The notes: a model not told the origin generated them from the letters alone. DNA of 34,147 bases from Deltaproteobacteria bacterium (GCA_031264465.1 JAISDX010000157.1:1-34147); one strand, 5' to 3'. Positions 15,640 to 24,640 are shown, numbered from the stretch's first letter. A program made the numbers and translations.

Positions 15640-16086
15640 TTAACCTTCCAGTGCCTTGACGCTGCCGCCGGCCTTTTCGATCTTTTCCTTGGCGGAGGCG
15701 CTGAATTTGTGCGCTTCCACGTTAAGGACCACGGAGAGCTCGCCGTCGGCCAGAATCTTCACCGGGGCGCCGGACTTGGCCAGGCCGCGTCTGTAGATGT
15801 CTTCCAGGGAAATGTCGCTCTGGCCGGCAAAAGCCGCGGCCAGTTGGTCAACGTTGATCACCTGGTATTCCACCCGGAACGGATTCTTGAAGCCGTGCTT
15901 GGGCAAGCGGCGCTGCAGGGGCATCTGGCCGCCTTCAAAGCCGGCGTATTTTCCGCTGCCGGAACGCTGGTTCTGGCCCTTGAGGCCCTTGCCCGCGCTC
16001 GAGCCCCAGCCGGAACCCGCGCCGCGGCCGACACGCTTGCGGTTTTTGCGTTCTTCCGCAAAGGGATATAAGTCGTGCAGTTGCAT
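15640..16086 (-). CDS. rplO: 50S ribosomal protein L15
   Basis: A 148-residue protein organising 23S rRNA domain assembly. The basic, Gly-rich N-terminus 'RVGRGAGSGWGSSAGKGLKGQ' and 'FEGGQMPLQRRLPKHGF' are the L15 signature; the C-terminal half is the globular domain. Its ATG at 16086 touches the stop codon of rpmD and it is followed by secY after four bases. Confidence 0.97.
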   Translation of the reverse strand: MQLHDLYPFAEERKNRKRVGRGAGSGWGSSAGKGLKGQNQRSGSGKYAGFEGGQMPLQRRLPKHGFKNPFRVEYQVINVDQLAAAFAGQSDISLEDIYRRGLAKSGAPVKILADGELSVVLNVEAHKFSASAKEKIEKAGGSVKALEG

Positions 16087-16257
16087 CTACCTTACCTCAG
16101 TGACCAAATGGGGAATCATTGCAATCATGCCACGCATGGCGGCATTGTCCTTAACCTCTTTAACCTGGCCGAGCCTCGTCAGACCAAGCGCCTCCAGCAC
16201 CTTGCGCTGTTTGGGGTTGGCCCCGATCCGGCTGCGAATCATTTTTATCTTCATCAT
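16087..16257 (-). CDS. rpmD: 50S ribosomal protein L30
   Basis: A 56-residue L30, the normal bacterial length. It has 'KIKMIRSRIGANPKQRKVLEALGL' and 'VKDNAAMRGMIAMIPHLV'. Two adjacent ATG codons (16257, 16254) are possible starts; AAGG seven bases upstream favours the first. A wide 120-base gap with a hairpin separates it from rpsE. Confidence 0.95.
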   Translation of the reverse strand: MMKIKMIRSRIGANPKQRKVLEALGLTRLGQVKEVKDNAAMRGMIAMIPHLVTEVR

Positions 16258-16309
16258 GGCAGTGCCTTTTTTGGATGCCTCCGGCGGCCAGGGCTCCGCC
16301 CCAGACCCG

Positions 16310-16331
16310 GCGGGGAAAATAATTTCCCCGC
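16310..16331. repeat. Hairpin (palindrome) between rpsE and rpmD
   Basis: A perfect 9-bp stem (16310-16318 with 16323-16331) closed by a 4-base loop, in a 120-base gap of very GC-rich sequence with repeated CCCCGC and GGGGC motifs around 16290-16350. No T-run follows, so it would not end transcription. The style resembles dispersed intergenic palindromes, inserted within an essential operon. Confidence 0.6.
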
Positions 16332-16377
16332 ACCCCGCCAAGGGGTGAGTCGGTTTTCACTTAGTCAGCACACCCAG

Positions 16378-16869
16378 TTACTTTCTGGGCGCCGCCAGTT
16401 CCTTGCCGCGCACTTCGCCGACCGCGTCGGCGCTGCGCAGGGAGGCGAGTCCCGCCACGGTGGCGCGCAGCACGTTGTGCGGGTTGTTGGTGCCAATGGC
16501 CTTGGTGAGCACGTCGGACACGCCCACGGCTTCCATGACGGCGCGCACGGCGCCGCCGGCGATAATGCCGGTACCGCGGGAAGCCGGGCGGAGCATAACT
16601 TTGCCCGCGCCGAACGAGCCGAGGATTTCATACGGCAGGGTGCCGTCCAAAAGGGGCACTTCAATCATGTTCTTGCGGGCCCGTTCGGTCGCCTTGCGCA
16701 GGGCTTCCGGCACTTCCTGGGCTTTGCCCAGGCCGTAGCCCACGCGGCCCGCGCCGTCACCCACCACCACCAGGGCGGAGAAACTGAAACGGCGTCCGCC
16801 TTTGACAACTTTGGCCACGCGATTGAGAGAAACTACCTTCTCAACCAAACCGAGTTCATTCTGTTCCAT
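16378..16869 (-). CDS. rpsE: 30S ribosomal protein S5
   Basis: A 163-residue protein at the 30S decoding and mRNA entry region. The N-terminal double-stranded RNA-binding fold has '[23 protein letters not shown]' with the GxG loop; the C-terminal fold has '[25 protein letters not shown]' and 'NPHNVLRAT'. Length is normal. It follows rplR by 18 bases. Confidence 0.97.
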   Translation of the reverse strand: MEQNELGLVEKVVSLNRVAKVVKGGRRFSFSALVVVGDGAGRVGYGLGKAQEVPEALRKATERARKNMIEVPLLDGTLPYEILGSFGAGKVMLRPASRGTGIIAGGAVRAVMEAVGVSDVLTKAIGTNNPHNVLRATVAGLASLRSADAVGEVRGKELAAPRK

Positions 16870-16887
16870 GTGGTTACCTGTGCGGGG

Positions 16888-17247
16888 TTAAAATTCAAGG
16901 CCGCCTTCGCGCGCGCCTTCCGCCACAGCCTTGATGCGGCCGTGGTAAATGTATCCGTTGCGGTCGAAAACCACACGGTTGATGTTCTTTTCCTTAGCCA
17001 GGCGGGCAATTTCCTTGCCCACCGCCTGGGCGCCTTCCTTGTTCGGGTGGGCGGCGCTTTCCTTCAGGACGAGGGTAGAGGCGGCAACCAGGGTCTTGCC
17101 GGCTGCGTCGTCAACGATCTGGGCGTAAATGTGCAGGTTGGACCTGAACACCACCAGACGCGGACGTTCCTCGGTGCCGCGAATCTTTTTCCTGATGCGG
17201 ATCTTGCGGCCCTGTCTAGCCTCAGCCCGATTGATTTTACTGGCCAT
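16888..17247 (-). CDS. rplR: 50S ribosomal protein L18
   Basis: A 119-residue protein that binds 5S rRNA with L5 and L25. Conserved features are the basic N-terminus '[34 protein letters not shown]' and '[29 protein letters not shown]' at the end. It lies 13 bases downstream of rplF. Confidence 0.97.
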   Translation of the reverse strand: MASKINRAEARQGRKIRIRKKIRGTEERPRLVVFRSNLHIYAQIVDDAAGKTLVAASTLVLKESAAHPNKEGAQAVGKEIARLAKEKNINRVVFDRNGYIYHGRIKAVAEGAREGGLEF

Positions 17248-17260
17248 GACTTACCTGCCC

Positions 17261-17797
17261 CTATTTCTTGCCAGACTTGCCGACTTTGCGGCGAATCTGC
17301 TCGTTTTCGTACTTGATGCCCTTGCCCTTGTAGGGTTCGGGCTTGCGCAGGCGGCGAATCCGGGCCGCCATTTCACCCACCGCTTCCTTGCTGGCGCCCG
17401 AGATGGTCAGCTTTTGGCCTTCGGCCCTGGCTTCCAGTCCCTTGGGCAGATCCACCAGTACCGGGTGGGAAAAACCCAGGGCCAGTTCGATGGTGTTGCC
17501 TTTTACCGCCACTCTGTAACCCACGCCGATGACTTCCAAGGTCTTGGAAAAGCCCTTGGTCACGCCTTCGATGCAGTTGTTCAGGAGCGTGCGGCGCAGC
17601 CCGTGCTGGGCGCGGGTGATGCGTTCTTCGTTCTTGCGGGTGATGGTGACTTTGCCATCTTCCAGCTTGTATTCAAGGCAGTCGCACAGGGGAGTGGAAA
17701 GCTGCCCCTTGGGGCCTTTGACTTCAACCGAATCGCTCCCGATTTTCACTTCCACACCGGAAGGAACGGGAATGGGATTTTTACCTATTCTGGACAT
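17261..17797 (-). CDS. rplF: 50S ribosomal protein L6
   Basis: A 178-residue protein near the factor-binding site of the large subunit. It begins 'MSRIGKNPIPVPSGVEV' and ends in 'KPEPYKGKGIKYENEQIRRKVGKSGKK', with the two related L6 repeats between. Follows rpsH by eight bases. Confidence 0.97.
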   Translation of the reverse strand: MSRIGKNPIPVPSGVEVKIGSDSVEVKGPKGQLSTPLCDCLEYKLEDGKVTITRKNEERITRAQHGLRRTLLNNCIEGVTKGFSKTLEVIGVGYRVAVKGNTIELALGFSHPVLVDLPKGLEARAEGQKLTISGASKEAVGEMAARIRRLRKPEPYKGKGIKYENEQIRRKVGKSGKK

Positions 17798-17805
17798 AGC
17801 AGCAC

Positions 17806-18183
17806 CTACCAGATTTCACACAAAAGTTCGCCGCCCACTTTCTTCTCGCGGGCGTGGGCGCCTTCCATGACTCCAGTGGAGGTGGAAAGGATACAAATGC
17901 CCAGTCCATTCTGAACGCGGGGGATTTCAAGGGAACCCACATACACGCGGCGGCCGGGCTTGCTGATGCGTTTCAGGCCGGCAATGCCGGGCGCGCCTTT
18001 GTGGTACTTAAGGGAAATCTTGATTTCCTTCTCGTCCACCTTAACATCATTCACATACCCTTCCTGCTGGAGGATGGCGGCAATCGATTCCTTCATCTTC
18101 GAGCGCGGCACACTTACTTCCTTATGAAGGGCCATGTGTGCGTTGCGGATACGCGTGAGCATATCGGCAATAGGATCAGTCAT
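17806..18183 (-). CDS. rpsH: 30S ribosomal protein S8
   Basis: A 125-residue primary binder of the 16S central domain. 'MTDPIADMLTRIRNAHMA' and the C-terminal 'GLGICILSTSTGVMEGAHAREKKVGGELLCEIW' are typical. In Escherichia coli S8 represses the spc operon by binding mRNA; here a 7-bp hairpin sits just before its AGGAG ribosome-binding site (18196-18215). It follows rpsN by 59 bases. Confidence 0.97.
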   Translation of the reverse strand: MTDPIADMLTRIRNAHMALHKEVSVPRSKMKESIAAILQQEGYVNDVKVDEKEIKISLKYHKGAPGIAGLKRISKPGRRVYVGSLEIPRVQNGLGICILSTSTGVMEGAHAREKKVGGELLCEIW

Positions 18184-18195
18184 GTCATCTCCTAA

Positions 18196-18215
18196 GGCAA
18201 ACTATGGTGTTTGCC
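18196..18215. promoter_or_regulatory. Hairpin just upstream of the rpsH ribosome-binding site
   Basis: ggcaaac at 18196-18202 pairs with gtttgcc at 18209-18215 around a six-base loop, in the rpsN-rpsH gap and directly before the AGGAG of rpsH. In mRNA it could affect access to the site. Confidence 0.5.
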
Positions 18216-18242
18216 TGTACAATGTTTAAAAATAAAACCGGT

Positions 18243-18428
18243 TTACCAGCTGGATTTACGTACGCCGGGCAGTTCGCCGTTGAGCGCCATCTTGCGGAAG
18301 CAAATACGGCACAGTCCGAACTTGCGCAGGTAAGCGCGCGGGCGGCCGCAAATGGGGCAACGGTTGTAGGCGCGGGAGCTGTATTTGGGCTTACGGGTAG
18401 CCTTTACTTCAAGAGATGTACGGGACAA
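18243..18428 (-). CDS. rpsN: 30S ribosomal protein S14, zinc-binding (type Z)
   Basis: A 61-residue S14 of the short zinc-binding type, with Cys24, Cys27, Cys40 and Cys43 and the usual '[23 protein letters not shown]' core. It helps build the 30S head. It follows rplE by 12 bases. Confidence 0.97.
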   Translation of the reverse strand: MSRTSLEVKATRKPKYSSRAYNRCPICGRPRAYLRKFGLCRICFRKMALNGELPGVRKSSW

Positions 18429-18440
18429 GGTCTCTCTCCT

Positions 18441-18980
18441 TTACTTTCTGAAAGGCAGGCCCAGGTGCTCAAGCAGCATCTTGCCTTCCTTATCCGTGGC
18501 GGCGGAGGTTACGATGGTAATGTTCATACCCTTGGCATTATCCACCCGGTCGGCTTCCAGTTCCGGAAAGATCGAGTGTTCCTTGATGCCCATGGTGAAG
18601 TTGCCTCTGCCGTCAAAGCCGCGGTCCGGAATGCCCCGAAAGTCGCGCACGCGCGGGAGCGCGAAGTTGAAGAGCTTGTCCAGGAAGTCCCACATGCGGG
18701 CGCCGCGCAAGGTAACGCGGCAGCCGATGGGCATGCCCTCGCGCACTTTGAAGGCCGCGACGGACTTCTTGGCGCGGGTTACCACCGCTTTCTGGCCGGC
18801 AATGGCGGTCAGTTCGGTGACGGCTTCTTCCATGAGCTTGTTGTTTTGGGACGCAGCCCCAAGACCAATGTTCAGCGAGACCTTCTCGAGGCCGGGAATC
18901 TGCATGGGCGACTTGTAAGCGAACTCGTCCCGCAGGGCCGGCACCACTTTCTCGCGGTATATTTTTTCAAGGCGTGTCAT
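18441..18980 (-). CDS. rplE: 50S ribosomal protein L5
   Basis: A 179-residue protein that binds 5S rRNA and contacts S13 and the P-site tRNA. Typical pieces are '[34 protein letters not shown]', '[22 protein letters not shown]' and '[18 protein letters not shown]'. Follows rplX by 11 bases. Confidence 0.97.
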   Translation of the reverse strand: MTRLEKIYREKVVPALRDEFAYKSPMQIPGLEKVSLNIGLGAASQNNKLMEEAVTELTAIAGQKAVVTRAKKSVAAFKVREGMPIGCRVTLRGARMWDFLDKLFNFALPRVRDFRGIPDRGFDGRGNFTMGIKEHSIFPELEADRVDNAKGMNITIVTSAATDKEGKMLLEHLGLPFRK

Positions 18981-18991
18981 CTGCGATCACC

Positions 18992-19312
18992 TTATCCAAT
19001 AGTTTTATTGCACTTCTTGCAGAAGCGGACTTTCTTGTCGTCTTCCACGCGATAGCCGACACGCACCGGACCGGCGCAGGCGTCACACATGACCATGACG
19101 TTGGAAACGTGAATGGGCATTTCCTTCTCGATAATGCCGCCGGCCTGCCGCTGGTAGGGGTTGGGGCGGGTGTGGCGCTTGGCCATGTTCACTTTTTCGA
19201 CCAGCACGCGGTCTTTCTTGCGCAGGACTTTCAAAACCTTGCCGATTTTGCCCTTGTCCTTGCCCACGGTGACCATCACGCGGTCGTCTTTACGAATGCG
19301 GTACTGTTGCAT
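18992..19312 (-). CDS. rplX: 50S ribosomal protein L24 with C-terminal zinc-finger-like motif
   Basis: A 106-residue initiator of 50S assembly with the KOW motif '[22 protein letters not shown]' at the N-terminus and 'MAKRHTRPN' after it. The C-terminal half carries two CxxC pairs (Cys76/79 and Cys98/101), a putative zinc ribbon seen in many bacterial L24 proteins. Follows rplN by 11 bases. Confidence 0.97.
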   Translation of the reverse strand: MQQYRIRKDDRVMVTVGKDKGKIGKVLKVLRKKDRVLVEKVNMAKRHTRPNPYQRQAGGIIEKEMPIHVSNVMVMCDACAGPVRVGYRVEDDKKVRFCKKCNKTIG

Positions 19313-19323
19313 TGCGGAGTCTC

Positions 19324-19692
19324 CTAAAGAACCTCGGGCGCGAGGGACACAATCTTCATATAGTTTTTGGCTCTGAGCTCACGGGCCACCGGTCCGAAGA
19401 TACGGGTGCCCACGGGCTCGCCCTGCTTGGTGAGCAGCACGGCCGCGTTGTTGTCAAAGCGGATGTAAGAGCCGTCCACGCGGCGCACTTCTTTGGTCGT
19501 GCGCACGATAACCGCCTGCATCACGTCGCCCTTTTTCACCTTGCTGTGCGGCATGGCATCTTTCACGGTAACGACGATAACGTCGCCCACGGTGGCGTAA
19601 CGGCGGTGAGAGCCGCCCAGCACCTTGATGCAGGCAACTTCTTTTGCGCCGGAGTTATCCGCCACTTCAAGTCGGGATTCAACCTGGATCAT
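19324..19692 (-). CDS. rplN: 50S ribosomal protein L14
   Basis: A 122-residue protein at the subunit interface, bridging to 16S rRNA and binding the silencing factor RsfS. It begins '[27 protein letters not shown]' and contains '[32 protein letters not shown]'. Nine bases after rpsQ. Confidence 0.97.
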   Translation of the reverse strand: MIQVESRLEVADNSGAKEVACIKVLGGSHRRYATVGDVIVVTVKDAMPHSKVKKGDVMQAVIVRTTKEVRRVDGSYIRFDNNAAVLLTKQGEPVGTRIFGPVARELRAKNYMKIVSLAPEVL

Positions 19693-19701
19693 TTTGCGCT
19701 C

Positions 19702-19968
19702 CTAGACGGCTTTTTCCAAAATGGAAACTAAGTGCCAGCGTTTGGTACGGCTCATGGGGCGGAATTCGATAATCTGCACCTTGTCGCCGATGTTGCATTC
19801 ATTGGCCGGATCATGAGCGGCGTACTTCTTGTGGCGGCGGATGTACTTTTTGATCAGGGGGTGCTTGACCAGGGTTTCCACGTTCACAATGATGGTCTTG
19901 TCGCTCTTGTTGCTGACCACTATTCCTTCGAGCGTTCTGCCGTTTCTGTGTTCTACATTCACTGACAT
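19702..19968 (-). CDS. rpsQ: 30S ribosomal protein S17
   Basis: An 88-residue OB-fold protein binding helix 11 of 16S rRNA. Typical 'NGRTLEGIVVSNKSDKTIIVNVE' and 'HPLIKKYIRRHKKYAAHDPANECNIGDKVQIIEFRPMSRTKRW'. Four bases after rpmC. Confidence 0.97.
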   Translation of the reverse strand: MSVNVEHRNGRTLEGIVVSNKSDKTIIVNVETLVKHPLIKKYIRRHKKYAAHDPANECNIGDKVQIIEFRPMSRTKRWHLVSILEKAV

Positions 19969-19972
19969 TTCC

Positions 19973-20161
19973 TTACGCTCCCTTCTGCTTGAGAACGGTC
20001 ATGATTCTCGCGACATTACGCCGCGCCGCCGGAATTTCGGAAGTGTTCTCGAGCTGGGCGGTGGCGTGCTTGAAGCGGAGGTTGAAGAGCTCCTGGCGGC
20101 TTTCCGTCAGAGCCTTGTTCAGCTCCTCCACGCTTAATTTCTGCAGATCTTTAGCCTTCAT
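19973..20161 (-). CDS. rpmC: 50S ribosomal protein L29
   Basis: A 62-residue helical-hairpin protein near the exit tunnel, where it helps dock the signal recognition particle and trigger factor. It has '[30 protein letters not shown]' and '[20 protein letters not shown]'. Its ATG lies inside the end of rplP (11-base overlap). Confidence 0.96.
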   Translation of the reverse strand: MKAKDLQKLSVEELNKALTESRQELFNLRFKHATAQLENTSEIPAARRNVARIMTVLKQKGA

Positions 20162-20573
20162 TGTATCCCTCCCTGACCACGATGGCGGTCTTGATGGGGA
20201 GCTTGTGGGCGGCGCGGGTCAGGGCCTCTTTGGCCAGTTCCAGGCTGACGCCCTTGAGTTCATACATGATCCGGCCGGGCTTCACGGCGGCGTACCAGCC
20301 GGCCGGGGCGCCCTTGCCGGAACCCATGCGCACTTCCAGCGGTTTGGAGGTGTAAGGCAGATCCGGGAAAATACGGATCCAGACTTTACCGCCGCGCTTG
20401 ATGTGGCGCATCATCGCGATACGGGCCGCTTCAATCTGCTGGTTGGTGAGCTTGCCGTGCTCCAGAGCCTTGAGGCCGATATCGCCGAAAGCGATGTAAT
20501 GGCCGCCGGTGGCCGGGCCTTTGATGCGGCACTTCTGGCGCTTGCGGAATTTTACTTTTTTAGGACTGAGCAT
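20151..20573 (-). CDS. rplP: 50S ribosomal protein L16
   Basis: A 140-residue protein near the A-site tRNA elbow. '[57 protein letters not shown]' and '[24 protein letters not shown]' are the family signatures. It overlaps rpsC by 14 bases and rpmC by 11, a tightly coupled trio. Confidence 0.97.
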   Translation of the reverse strand: MLSPKKVKFRKRQKCRIKGPATGGHYIAFGDIGLKALEHGKLTNQQIEAARIAMMRHIKRGGKVWIRIFPDLPYTSKPLEVRMGSGKGAPAGWYAAVKPGRIMYELKGVSLELAKEALTRAAHKLPIKTAIVVREGYNEG

Positions 20574-21213
20574 TGCTGTTCACCTCATCATCCATAAGTT
20601 CACCGCGGAACACCCACACTTTCACGCCGATTTTGCCGTAGGTGGTGTTGGCTTCGGCAAAACCGAAGTCAATGTCGGCGCGCAGGGTTTGCAGCGGCAC
20701 CCGGCCGTCGCGGTACCATTCGGTACGGGCGATTTCAGCCCCGGCCAGACGCCCGGCGCAGTTCACCTTGATGCCTTCGGCGCCGAACTTGCGGCTCATG
20801 GCCACGGTGCGCTTCATGGCGCGGCGGAAAGCCACGCGGCGTTCCAACTGCTGGGCGATGCTTTCGGCCACGAGTTGGGCTTCCACTTCGGGGCGGCGGA
20901 TTTCGTTAACTTCGATGGAAAACTCGCGGCCGAACCTGGCTTTCAAATCGCCGCGCAGTTTTTCAATTTCCACGCCTTTGCGCCCGATAACGATACCGGG
21001 GCGGGCGGTGTACAGGACAAGCCGTACCTTGCCGCCGGCGCGCTCAATTTCAATTTTGGACAAGCCCGCGCTAAAGAGCAATTTTTTGACGTAGTTGCGG
21101 ATCTTGTGATCTTCAAACACGAACCCGGCGTATTCCTTGGTGCTGTACCAGCGGGACTGCCAGTTCTTGTTGTAGCCGAGCCTGAACCCGTAGGGATGTA
21201 CTTTCTGACCCAT
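20560..21213 (-). CDS. rpsC: 30S ribosomal protein S3
   Basis: A 217-residue protein of the mRNA entry tunnel. N-terminal '[24 protein letters not shown]', the type-II KH domain loop '[19 protein letters not shown]' and the C-terminal '[34 protein letters not shown]' are all intact. Normal length. Starts five bases after rplV. Confidence 0.97.
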   Translation of the reverse strand: MGQKVHPYGFRLGYNKNWQSRWYSTKEYAGFVFEDHKIRNYVKKLLFSAGLSKIEIERAGGKVRLVLYTARPGIVIGRKGVEIEKLRGDLKARFGREFSIEVNEIRRPEVEAQLVAESIAQQLERRVAFRRAMKRTVAMSRKFGAEGIKVNCAGRLAGAEIARTEWYRDGRVPLQTLRADIDFGFAEANTTYGKIGVKVWVFRGELMDDEVNSNAQS

Positions 21214-21218
21214 ATTTC

Positions 21219-21548
21219 CTAGTCCTCGAGAATCACGGTTATATGGCTGGTGCGCTTCAAAATGGTGTTGGCACGCCCCTGCGAACGGGGCATGAAGCGC
21301 TTCCAGGTGGGGCCTTCGTTGACGATGACCTGCTTAACCCTAAGGGTGTCCACGTCGGCCTTCTGATTTTCCTGGGCGTTGGCCAGGGCAGAATGCATCA
21401 CTTTGTAGATGATGCCGGCGGCCTTGTTGGGCGTGAACTTCAGGACATTCAGCGCGTCTTCCACCGGCATGCCGTTCACATTACGGGCAACCAGGCGGGC
21501 CTTGCGGGGCGACACGCGGATATATTTTGCGATAGCTTTAGCTTCCAT
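21219..21548 (-). CDS. rplV: 50S ribosomal protein L22
   Basis: A 109-residue protein whose beta-hairpin lines the exit tunnel. It begins '[36 protein letters not shown]' and ends '[25 protein letters not shown]', the usual tunnel-loop pattern. Follows rpsS by 15 bases. Confidence 0.97.
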   Translation of the reverse strand: MEAKAIAKYIRVSPRKARLVARNVNGMPVEDALNVLKFTPNKAAGIIYKVMHSALANAQENQKADVDTLRVKQVIVNEGPTWKRFMPRSQGRANTILKRTSHITVILED

Positions 21549-21563
21549 GTCGTTACCTGTCCC

Positions 21564-21845
21564 CTAGCGTTTGGCCTTGCTTTTCTTGTCGGCGGCATGG
21601 CCGTGGAAGACGCGGGTAAGCGCGAACTCGCCGAGCTTGTGGCCGACCATGTTTTCCGTGACAAACACCGGGATGAACTTTTTGCCGTTGTGTACGGCGA
21701 AGGTGAGGCCCACCATCTCCGGCAGCACGGTGGAGCGGCGCGACCAGGTTTTAATGACGCGGCGGTCACTGTTGGTCTGGGCGGAGTCCACTTTCTTCAT
21801 CAAACTTACGTCCACAAAGGGACCTTTTTTAAGTGATCTGGGCAT
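21564..21845 (-). CDS. rpsS: 30S ribosomal protein S19
   Basis: A 93-residue protein of the 30S head that contacts S13. '[20 protein letters not shown]' and '[31 protein letters not shown]' are conserved. It lies 12 bases after rplB. Confidence 0.97.
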   Translation of the reverse strand: MPRSLKKGPFVDVSLMKKVDSAQTNSDRRVIKTWSRRSTVLPEMVGLTFAVHNGKKFIPVFVTENMVGHKLGEFALTRVFHGHAADKKSKAKR

Positions 21846-21857
21846 GCCTGACTACTC

Positions 21858-22688
21858 CTACTTCTTGCGGCGATCGGTAACGATCAGCTTGGAGGAAGCT
21901 TTCTTGCGGTTACGGGTCTTATAGCCCTTGGTGGGCACACCCCAAGGAGAAACCGGATGACGGCCGCCGGAGGAACGGCCTTCGCCGCCGCCCAGCGGGT
22001 GGTCGATGGGGTTCATGGCCACGCCGCGCACTTCCGGCCTCTTGCCCAGCCAGCGATTGCGGCCGGCCTTGCCGAGAGAGATGTTTTCCCACTGCAAGTT
22101 ACCCACCTGGCCGATGGTGGCCATGGCGGTCACCAGCACTTTGCGCACTTCGCCCGAGGGCATGCGCAGCGTGGCGTACTTGCCTTCGCGGGCCACAAGC
22201 TGGGCGTAGGTGCCGGCGGCGCGGCAAAACTGGCCGCCTTTGCCGGGGTGCAGCTCAATGTTGTGAATGTTCGTGCCCACCGGGATGCGGTTGATGGCCA
22301 TGGCGTTGCCGGGCTTGATATCGGCGCCTTCGCCGGAGAGGATCGTATCGCCCACGGCCAAGCCCACCGGGGCCAGGATGTAACGCTTTTCGCCGTCGAC
22401 ATAATGCAGAAGGGCGATGCGGGCGGTTCGGTTCGGATCGTATTCGATGGTGGCGACGCGGGCCGGAATGCCGGCCTTGTCCCGCCTGAAATCGATAATA
22501 CGGTAGAGCCGCTTGTGGCCGCCGCCGCGGCGGCGGCTGGTCACACGGCCGTAGTTGTTGCGGCCGGATTTTTTGGTCAGCCCCACGGTCAGGGATTTTT
22601 CCGGGCGGGCAGCGGTAATTTCCTCAAAGGTGAACACCGTCATGCCGCGGCGACCTGCCGAGGTGGGCTTAAGCTTTCTGATAGCCAT
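21858..22688 (-). CDS. rplB: 50S ribosomal protein L2
   Basis: A 276-residue protein near the peptidyl-transferase centre. The C-terminal '[20 protein letters not shown]' holds the conserved His, and the N-terminus '[24 protein letters not shown]' and '[20 protein letters not shown]' are standard. Length typical. Follows rplW by three bases. Confidence 0.97.
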   Translation of the reverse strand: MAIRKLKPTSAGRRGMTVFTFEEITAARPEKSLTVGLTKKSGRNNYGRVTSRRRGGGHKRLYRIIDFRRDKAGIPARVATIEYDPNRTARIALLHYVDGEKRYILAPVGLAVGDTILSGEGADIKPGNAMAINRIPVGTNIHNIELHPGKGGQFCRAAGTYAQLVAREGKYATLRMPSGEVRKVLVTAMATIGQVGNLQWENISLGKAGRNRWLGKRPEVRGVAMNPIDHPLGGGEGRSSGGRHPVSPWGVPTKGYKTRNRKKASSKLIVTDRRKK

Positions 22689-22691
22689 TGC

Positions 22692-22982
22692 TTATACTCC
22701 CTCGAAGAATTCGATCTTTTCGCCCTGGGCCAGAGTGACGTAGGCTTTCTTGAAGCCGGCCACCTTGCCCACAACGCGGCCGTGACGAGTTTTCGGCCTG
22801 CTCTTGCGCACCACCACGTTCACGTCCACCACCTTCACATTGAAAGCCTGTTCCACGGCGCGCTTGATTTCCAGCTTGCCGGCGCGCGGGCTCACCATGA
22901 AGGCGACCTGGTTGTGGTCGTCGCGGATGAAGGTGGCTTTTTCAGTTACGACCGGCTTGAGAATGATTTGAGTGTAATCCAT
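22692..22982 (-). CDS. rplW: 50S ribosomal protein L23
   Basis: A 96-residue protein at the tunnel exit, the docking site of trigger factor and SRP. It has 'ILKPVVTEKATF' and 'NQVAFMVSPRAGKLEIKRAVEQAFNVKVVDVNVV'. Follows rplD by 13 bases. Confidence 0.97.
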   Translation of the reverse strand: MDYTQIILKPVVTEKATFIRDDHNQVAFMVSPRAGKLEIKRAVEQAFNVKVVDVNVVVRKSRPKTRHGRVVGKVAGFKKAYVTLAQGEKIEFFEGV

Positions 22983-22995
22983 AACTTGATCTCCC

Positions 22996-23616
22996 CTAGG
23001 CCAGCCGTTTGGTCACGCCTTCCACGGCTCCTTCAAGAATGATGAGCTGCGGATGGTTGATGATGTCGTACACGTTCAGCTCTTCCGGGGTGATCAGGGT
23101 TACGTTCCGGACGTTGCAGGCAGCGCGGTCCAGGGTTTCGTCGTAAGCCGGCACCACCACCAGGGCCTTCTTCCACTCCAGGCCGTTCGCGATTTTCGCG
23201 AAATGCCTGGTTTTGGCTTCGGGCAGCTCCAGGTTCTTGAGCACGGTGAGCTGGTTGTCCAGAAGGCGGACCGACAGGGCCATACGCAGGGCCAGGCGGC
23301 GCACCTTTTTGTTAACTTTGAAGGAATAGTCGCGCGGCGAAGGGCCAAAGAGCACCGCGCCGCCCGTCCACAAGGGCGAAATATTGGAGCCGGAGCGGGC
23401 GCGGCCGGTGCCTTTCTGGCGCCAGGGCTTGGCGCCGCCGCCTTTCATCATGGAGCGGGAAAGAGTGGAGTGGGTGCCGGCGCGCCAAGCGGCGCGCTGG
23501 GCCCGCACCACCAGGTGCAGAATTTCAGCGCGGGGCGCAACTTCGAACACTTCAGGCGCCAGGGTGATTTCGCCGGCTTCCTGCTTGTTCTGATCGATTA
23601 CTTTAATAGTGGCCAT
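22996..23616 (-). CDS. rplD: 50S ribosomal protein L4
   Basis: A 206-residue protein whose extended loop lines the tunnel. The loop 'GTHSTLSRSMMKGGGAKPWRQKGTGRARSGSNISPLWTGGAVLFGPSPRDYSFKVNKKVR' is a close match to the family. In Escherichia coli free L4 represses the S10 operon by acting on its leader RNA. Its start is 15 bases after rplC. Confidence 0.97.
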   Translation of the reverse strand: MATIKVIDQNKQEAGEITLAPEVFEVAPRAEILHLVVRAQRAAWRAGTHSTLSRSMMKGGGAKPWRQKGTGRARSGSNISPLWTGGAVLFGPSPRDYSFKVNKKVRRLALRMALSVRLLDNQLTVLKNLELPEAKTRHFAKIANGLEWKKALVVVPAYDETLDRAACNVRNVTLITPEELNVYDIINHPQLIILEGAVEGVTKRLA

Positions 23617-23631
23617 GACTCTCTCTCCTAC

Positions 23632-24261
23632 CTACTGCTTGCGCACCATGACCAGGCCGTTCTTGGGGCCGGGTATGGCGCCCTTGACCAGGATCACGTT
23701 TTCTTCGGGGCGAATGGCGACAATGGTGAGATTGATCGTGGTAACACGCTTGGCGCCGAGCTGGCCGGCCATCTTCTTGCCCTTCCAGATTTTGGAGGGC
23801 TCGGTGTTGTTACCAATGCTGCCCGCGCTGCGGTGCACTTTTTCAGCGCCGTGGGAACTGGACGCGCCTTTGAAGTTCCAGCGCTTCATCACGCCGGCGG
23901 TGCCTTTACCAATGCTCTTGCCGGTAACCTTCACCAGGTCGCCGGGGGTGAACAGTTCCACGGTGAGGTCGTCGCCCACCCGGTATTCGGCCGGGTTTTC
24001 CAGGCGCAGTTCACGCATGGCGCGGAACATGCCCTTGCCGGCTTTCGCGCAATGACCGGCCAAGGGCCGCGTCATGTGCTTTTCTTTAGCTTCGATGTAG
24101 CCGATTTGCAGCGCGTTGTAGCCGTCGCGCTCCATATCTTTGATCTGCAAGACCGGGCAGGGGCCGGCCTGAATGACGGTAACCGGCACGGAAACGCCGT
24201 TGCCGTCGAACACGCGGGTCATGCCGAGCTTGCGCCCAAGAATTCCGAGTTTTTCAGCCAT
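23632..24261 (-). CDS. rplC: 50S ribosomal protein L3
   Basis: A 209-residue early-assembly protein of the 50S subunit, beginning [18 protein letters not shown] and carrying '[40 protein letters not shown]', the PrmB-methylated Gln region in other species. The ATG at 24261 follows a run of six G. An in-frame ATG overlapping the rpsJ stop at 24273 adds four residues and cannot be excluded. Confidence 0.96.
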   Translation of the reverse strand: MAEKLGILGRKLGMTRVFDGNGVSVPVTVIQAGPCPVLQIKDMERDGYNALQIGYIEAKEKHMTRPLAGHCAKAGKGMFRAMRELRLENPAEYRVGDDLTVELFTPGDLVKVTGKSIGKGTAGVMKRWNFKGASSSHGAEKVHRSAGSIGNNTEPSKIWKGKKMAGQLGAKRVTTINLTIVAIRPEENVILVKGAIPGPKNGLVMVRKQ

Positions 24262-24272
24262 GACGCCCCCCA

Positions 24273-24590
24273 TTACAGTTTGATTTCAACGTCCACGCCG
24301 GCCGGGAGCGAAAGCTTGCCCAGAGCGTCAACGGTTTGCTGCGTGGGCTCGAGGATGTCCATGAGCCGCTTGTGAACGCGCATTTCAAACTGTTCACGAG
24401 ATTTTTTGTCAGCGTGCACGCTACGGTTCACGGTGACTTTGTTGATATTGGTGGGCAGAGGAATCGGCCCGGCCACGCCGGCGCCGGTATTACGCGCCGT
24501 ATCCACGATTTCCGCCACCGCTTTGTCGAGGATGCGGAAATCGTAAGCCTTGAGCTTGATCCTGATACGATCACTGCTAACTGCTGTCAT
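24273..24590 (-). CDS. rpsJ: 30S ribosomal protein S10
   Basis: A 105-residue protein of the 30S head that also joins NusB and NusG in antitermination. Family signatures are '[41 protein letters not shown]', '[23 protein letters not shown]' and the end '[11 protein letters not shown]'. GGAG lies six bases before the ATG at 24590, so that is the start rather than 24602. First gene of the S10 operon, with a very long leader. Confidence 0.97.
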   Translation of the reverse strand: MTAVSSDRIRIKLKAYDFRILDKAVAEIVDTARNTGAGVAGPIPLPTNINKVTVNRSVHADKKSREQFEMRVHKRLMDILEPTQQTVDALGKLSLPAGVDVEIKL

Positions 24591-24620
24591 TGTTTTCTCC
24601 ATGCTCTGGAACGTATGCCG

Positions 24621-24640
24621 CCCGACCCGAAACGGTCGGG
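24621..24640. other. GC-rich hairpin in the S10 leader near rpsJ
   Basis: cccgacc at 24621-24627 pairs with ggtcggg at 24634-24640. It has no T-run, so it is unlikely to be a terminator by itself. Confidence 0.55.

Noticed and set aside
21957-23042. A 361-residue plus-strand frame opposite rplB, rplW and part of rplD, and similar long frames opposite secY, rpoA and rplC
   Set aside because: The minus-strand genes are certain by family match. The opposite frames are open because of high GC codon bias; they show no family motif and no good ribosome-binding site.
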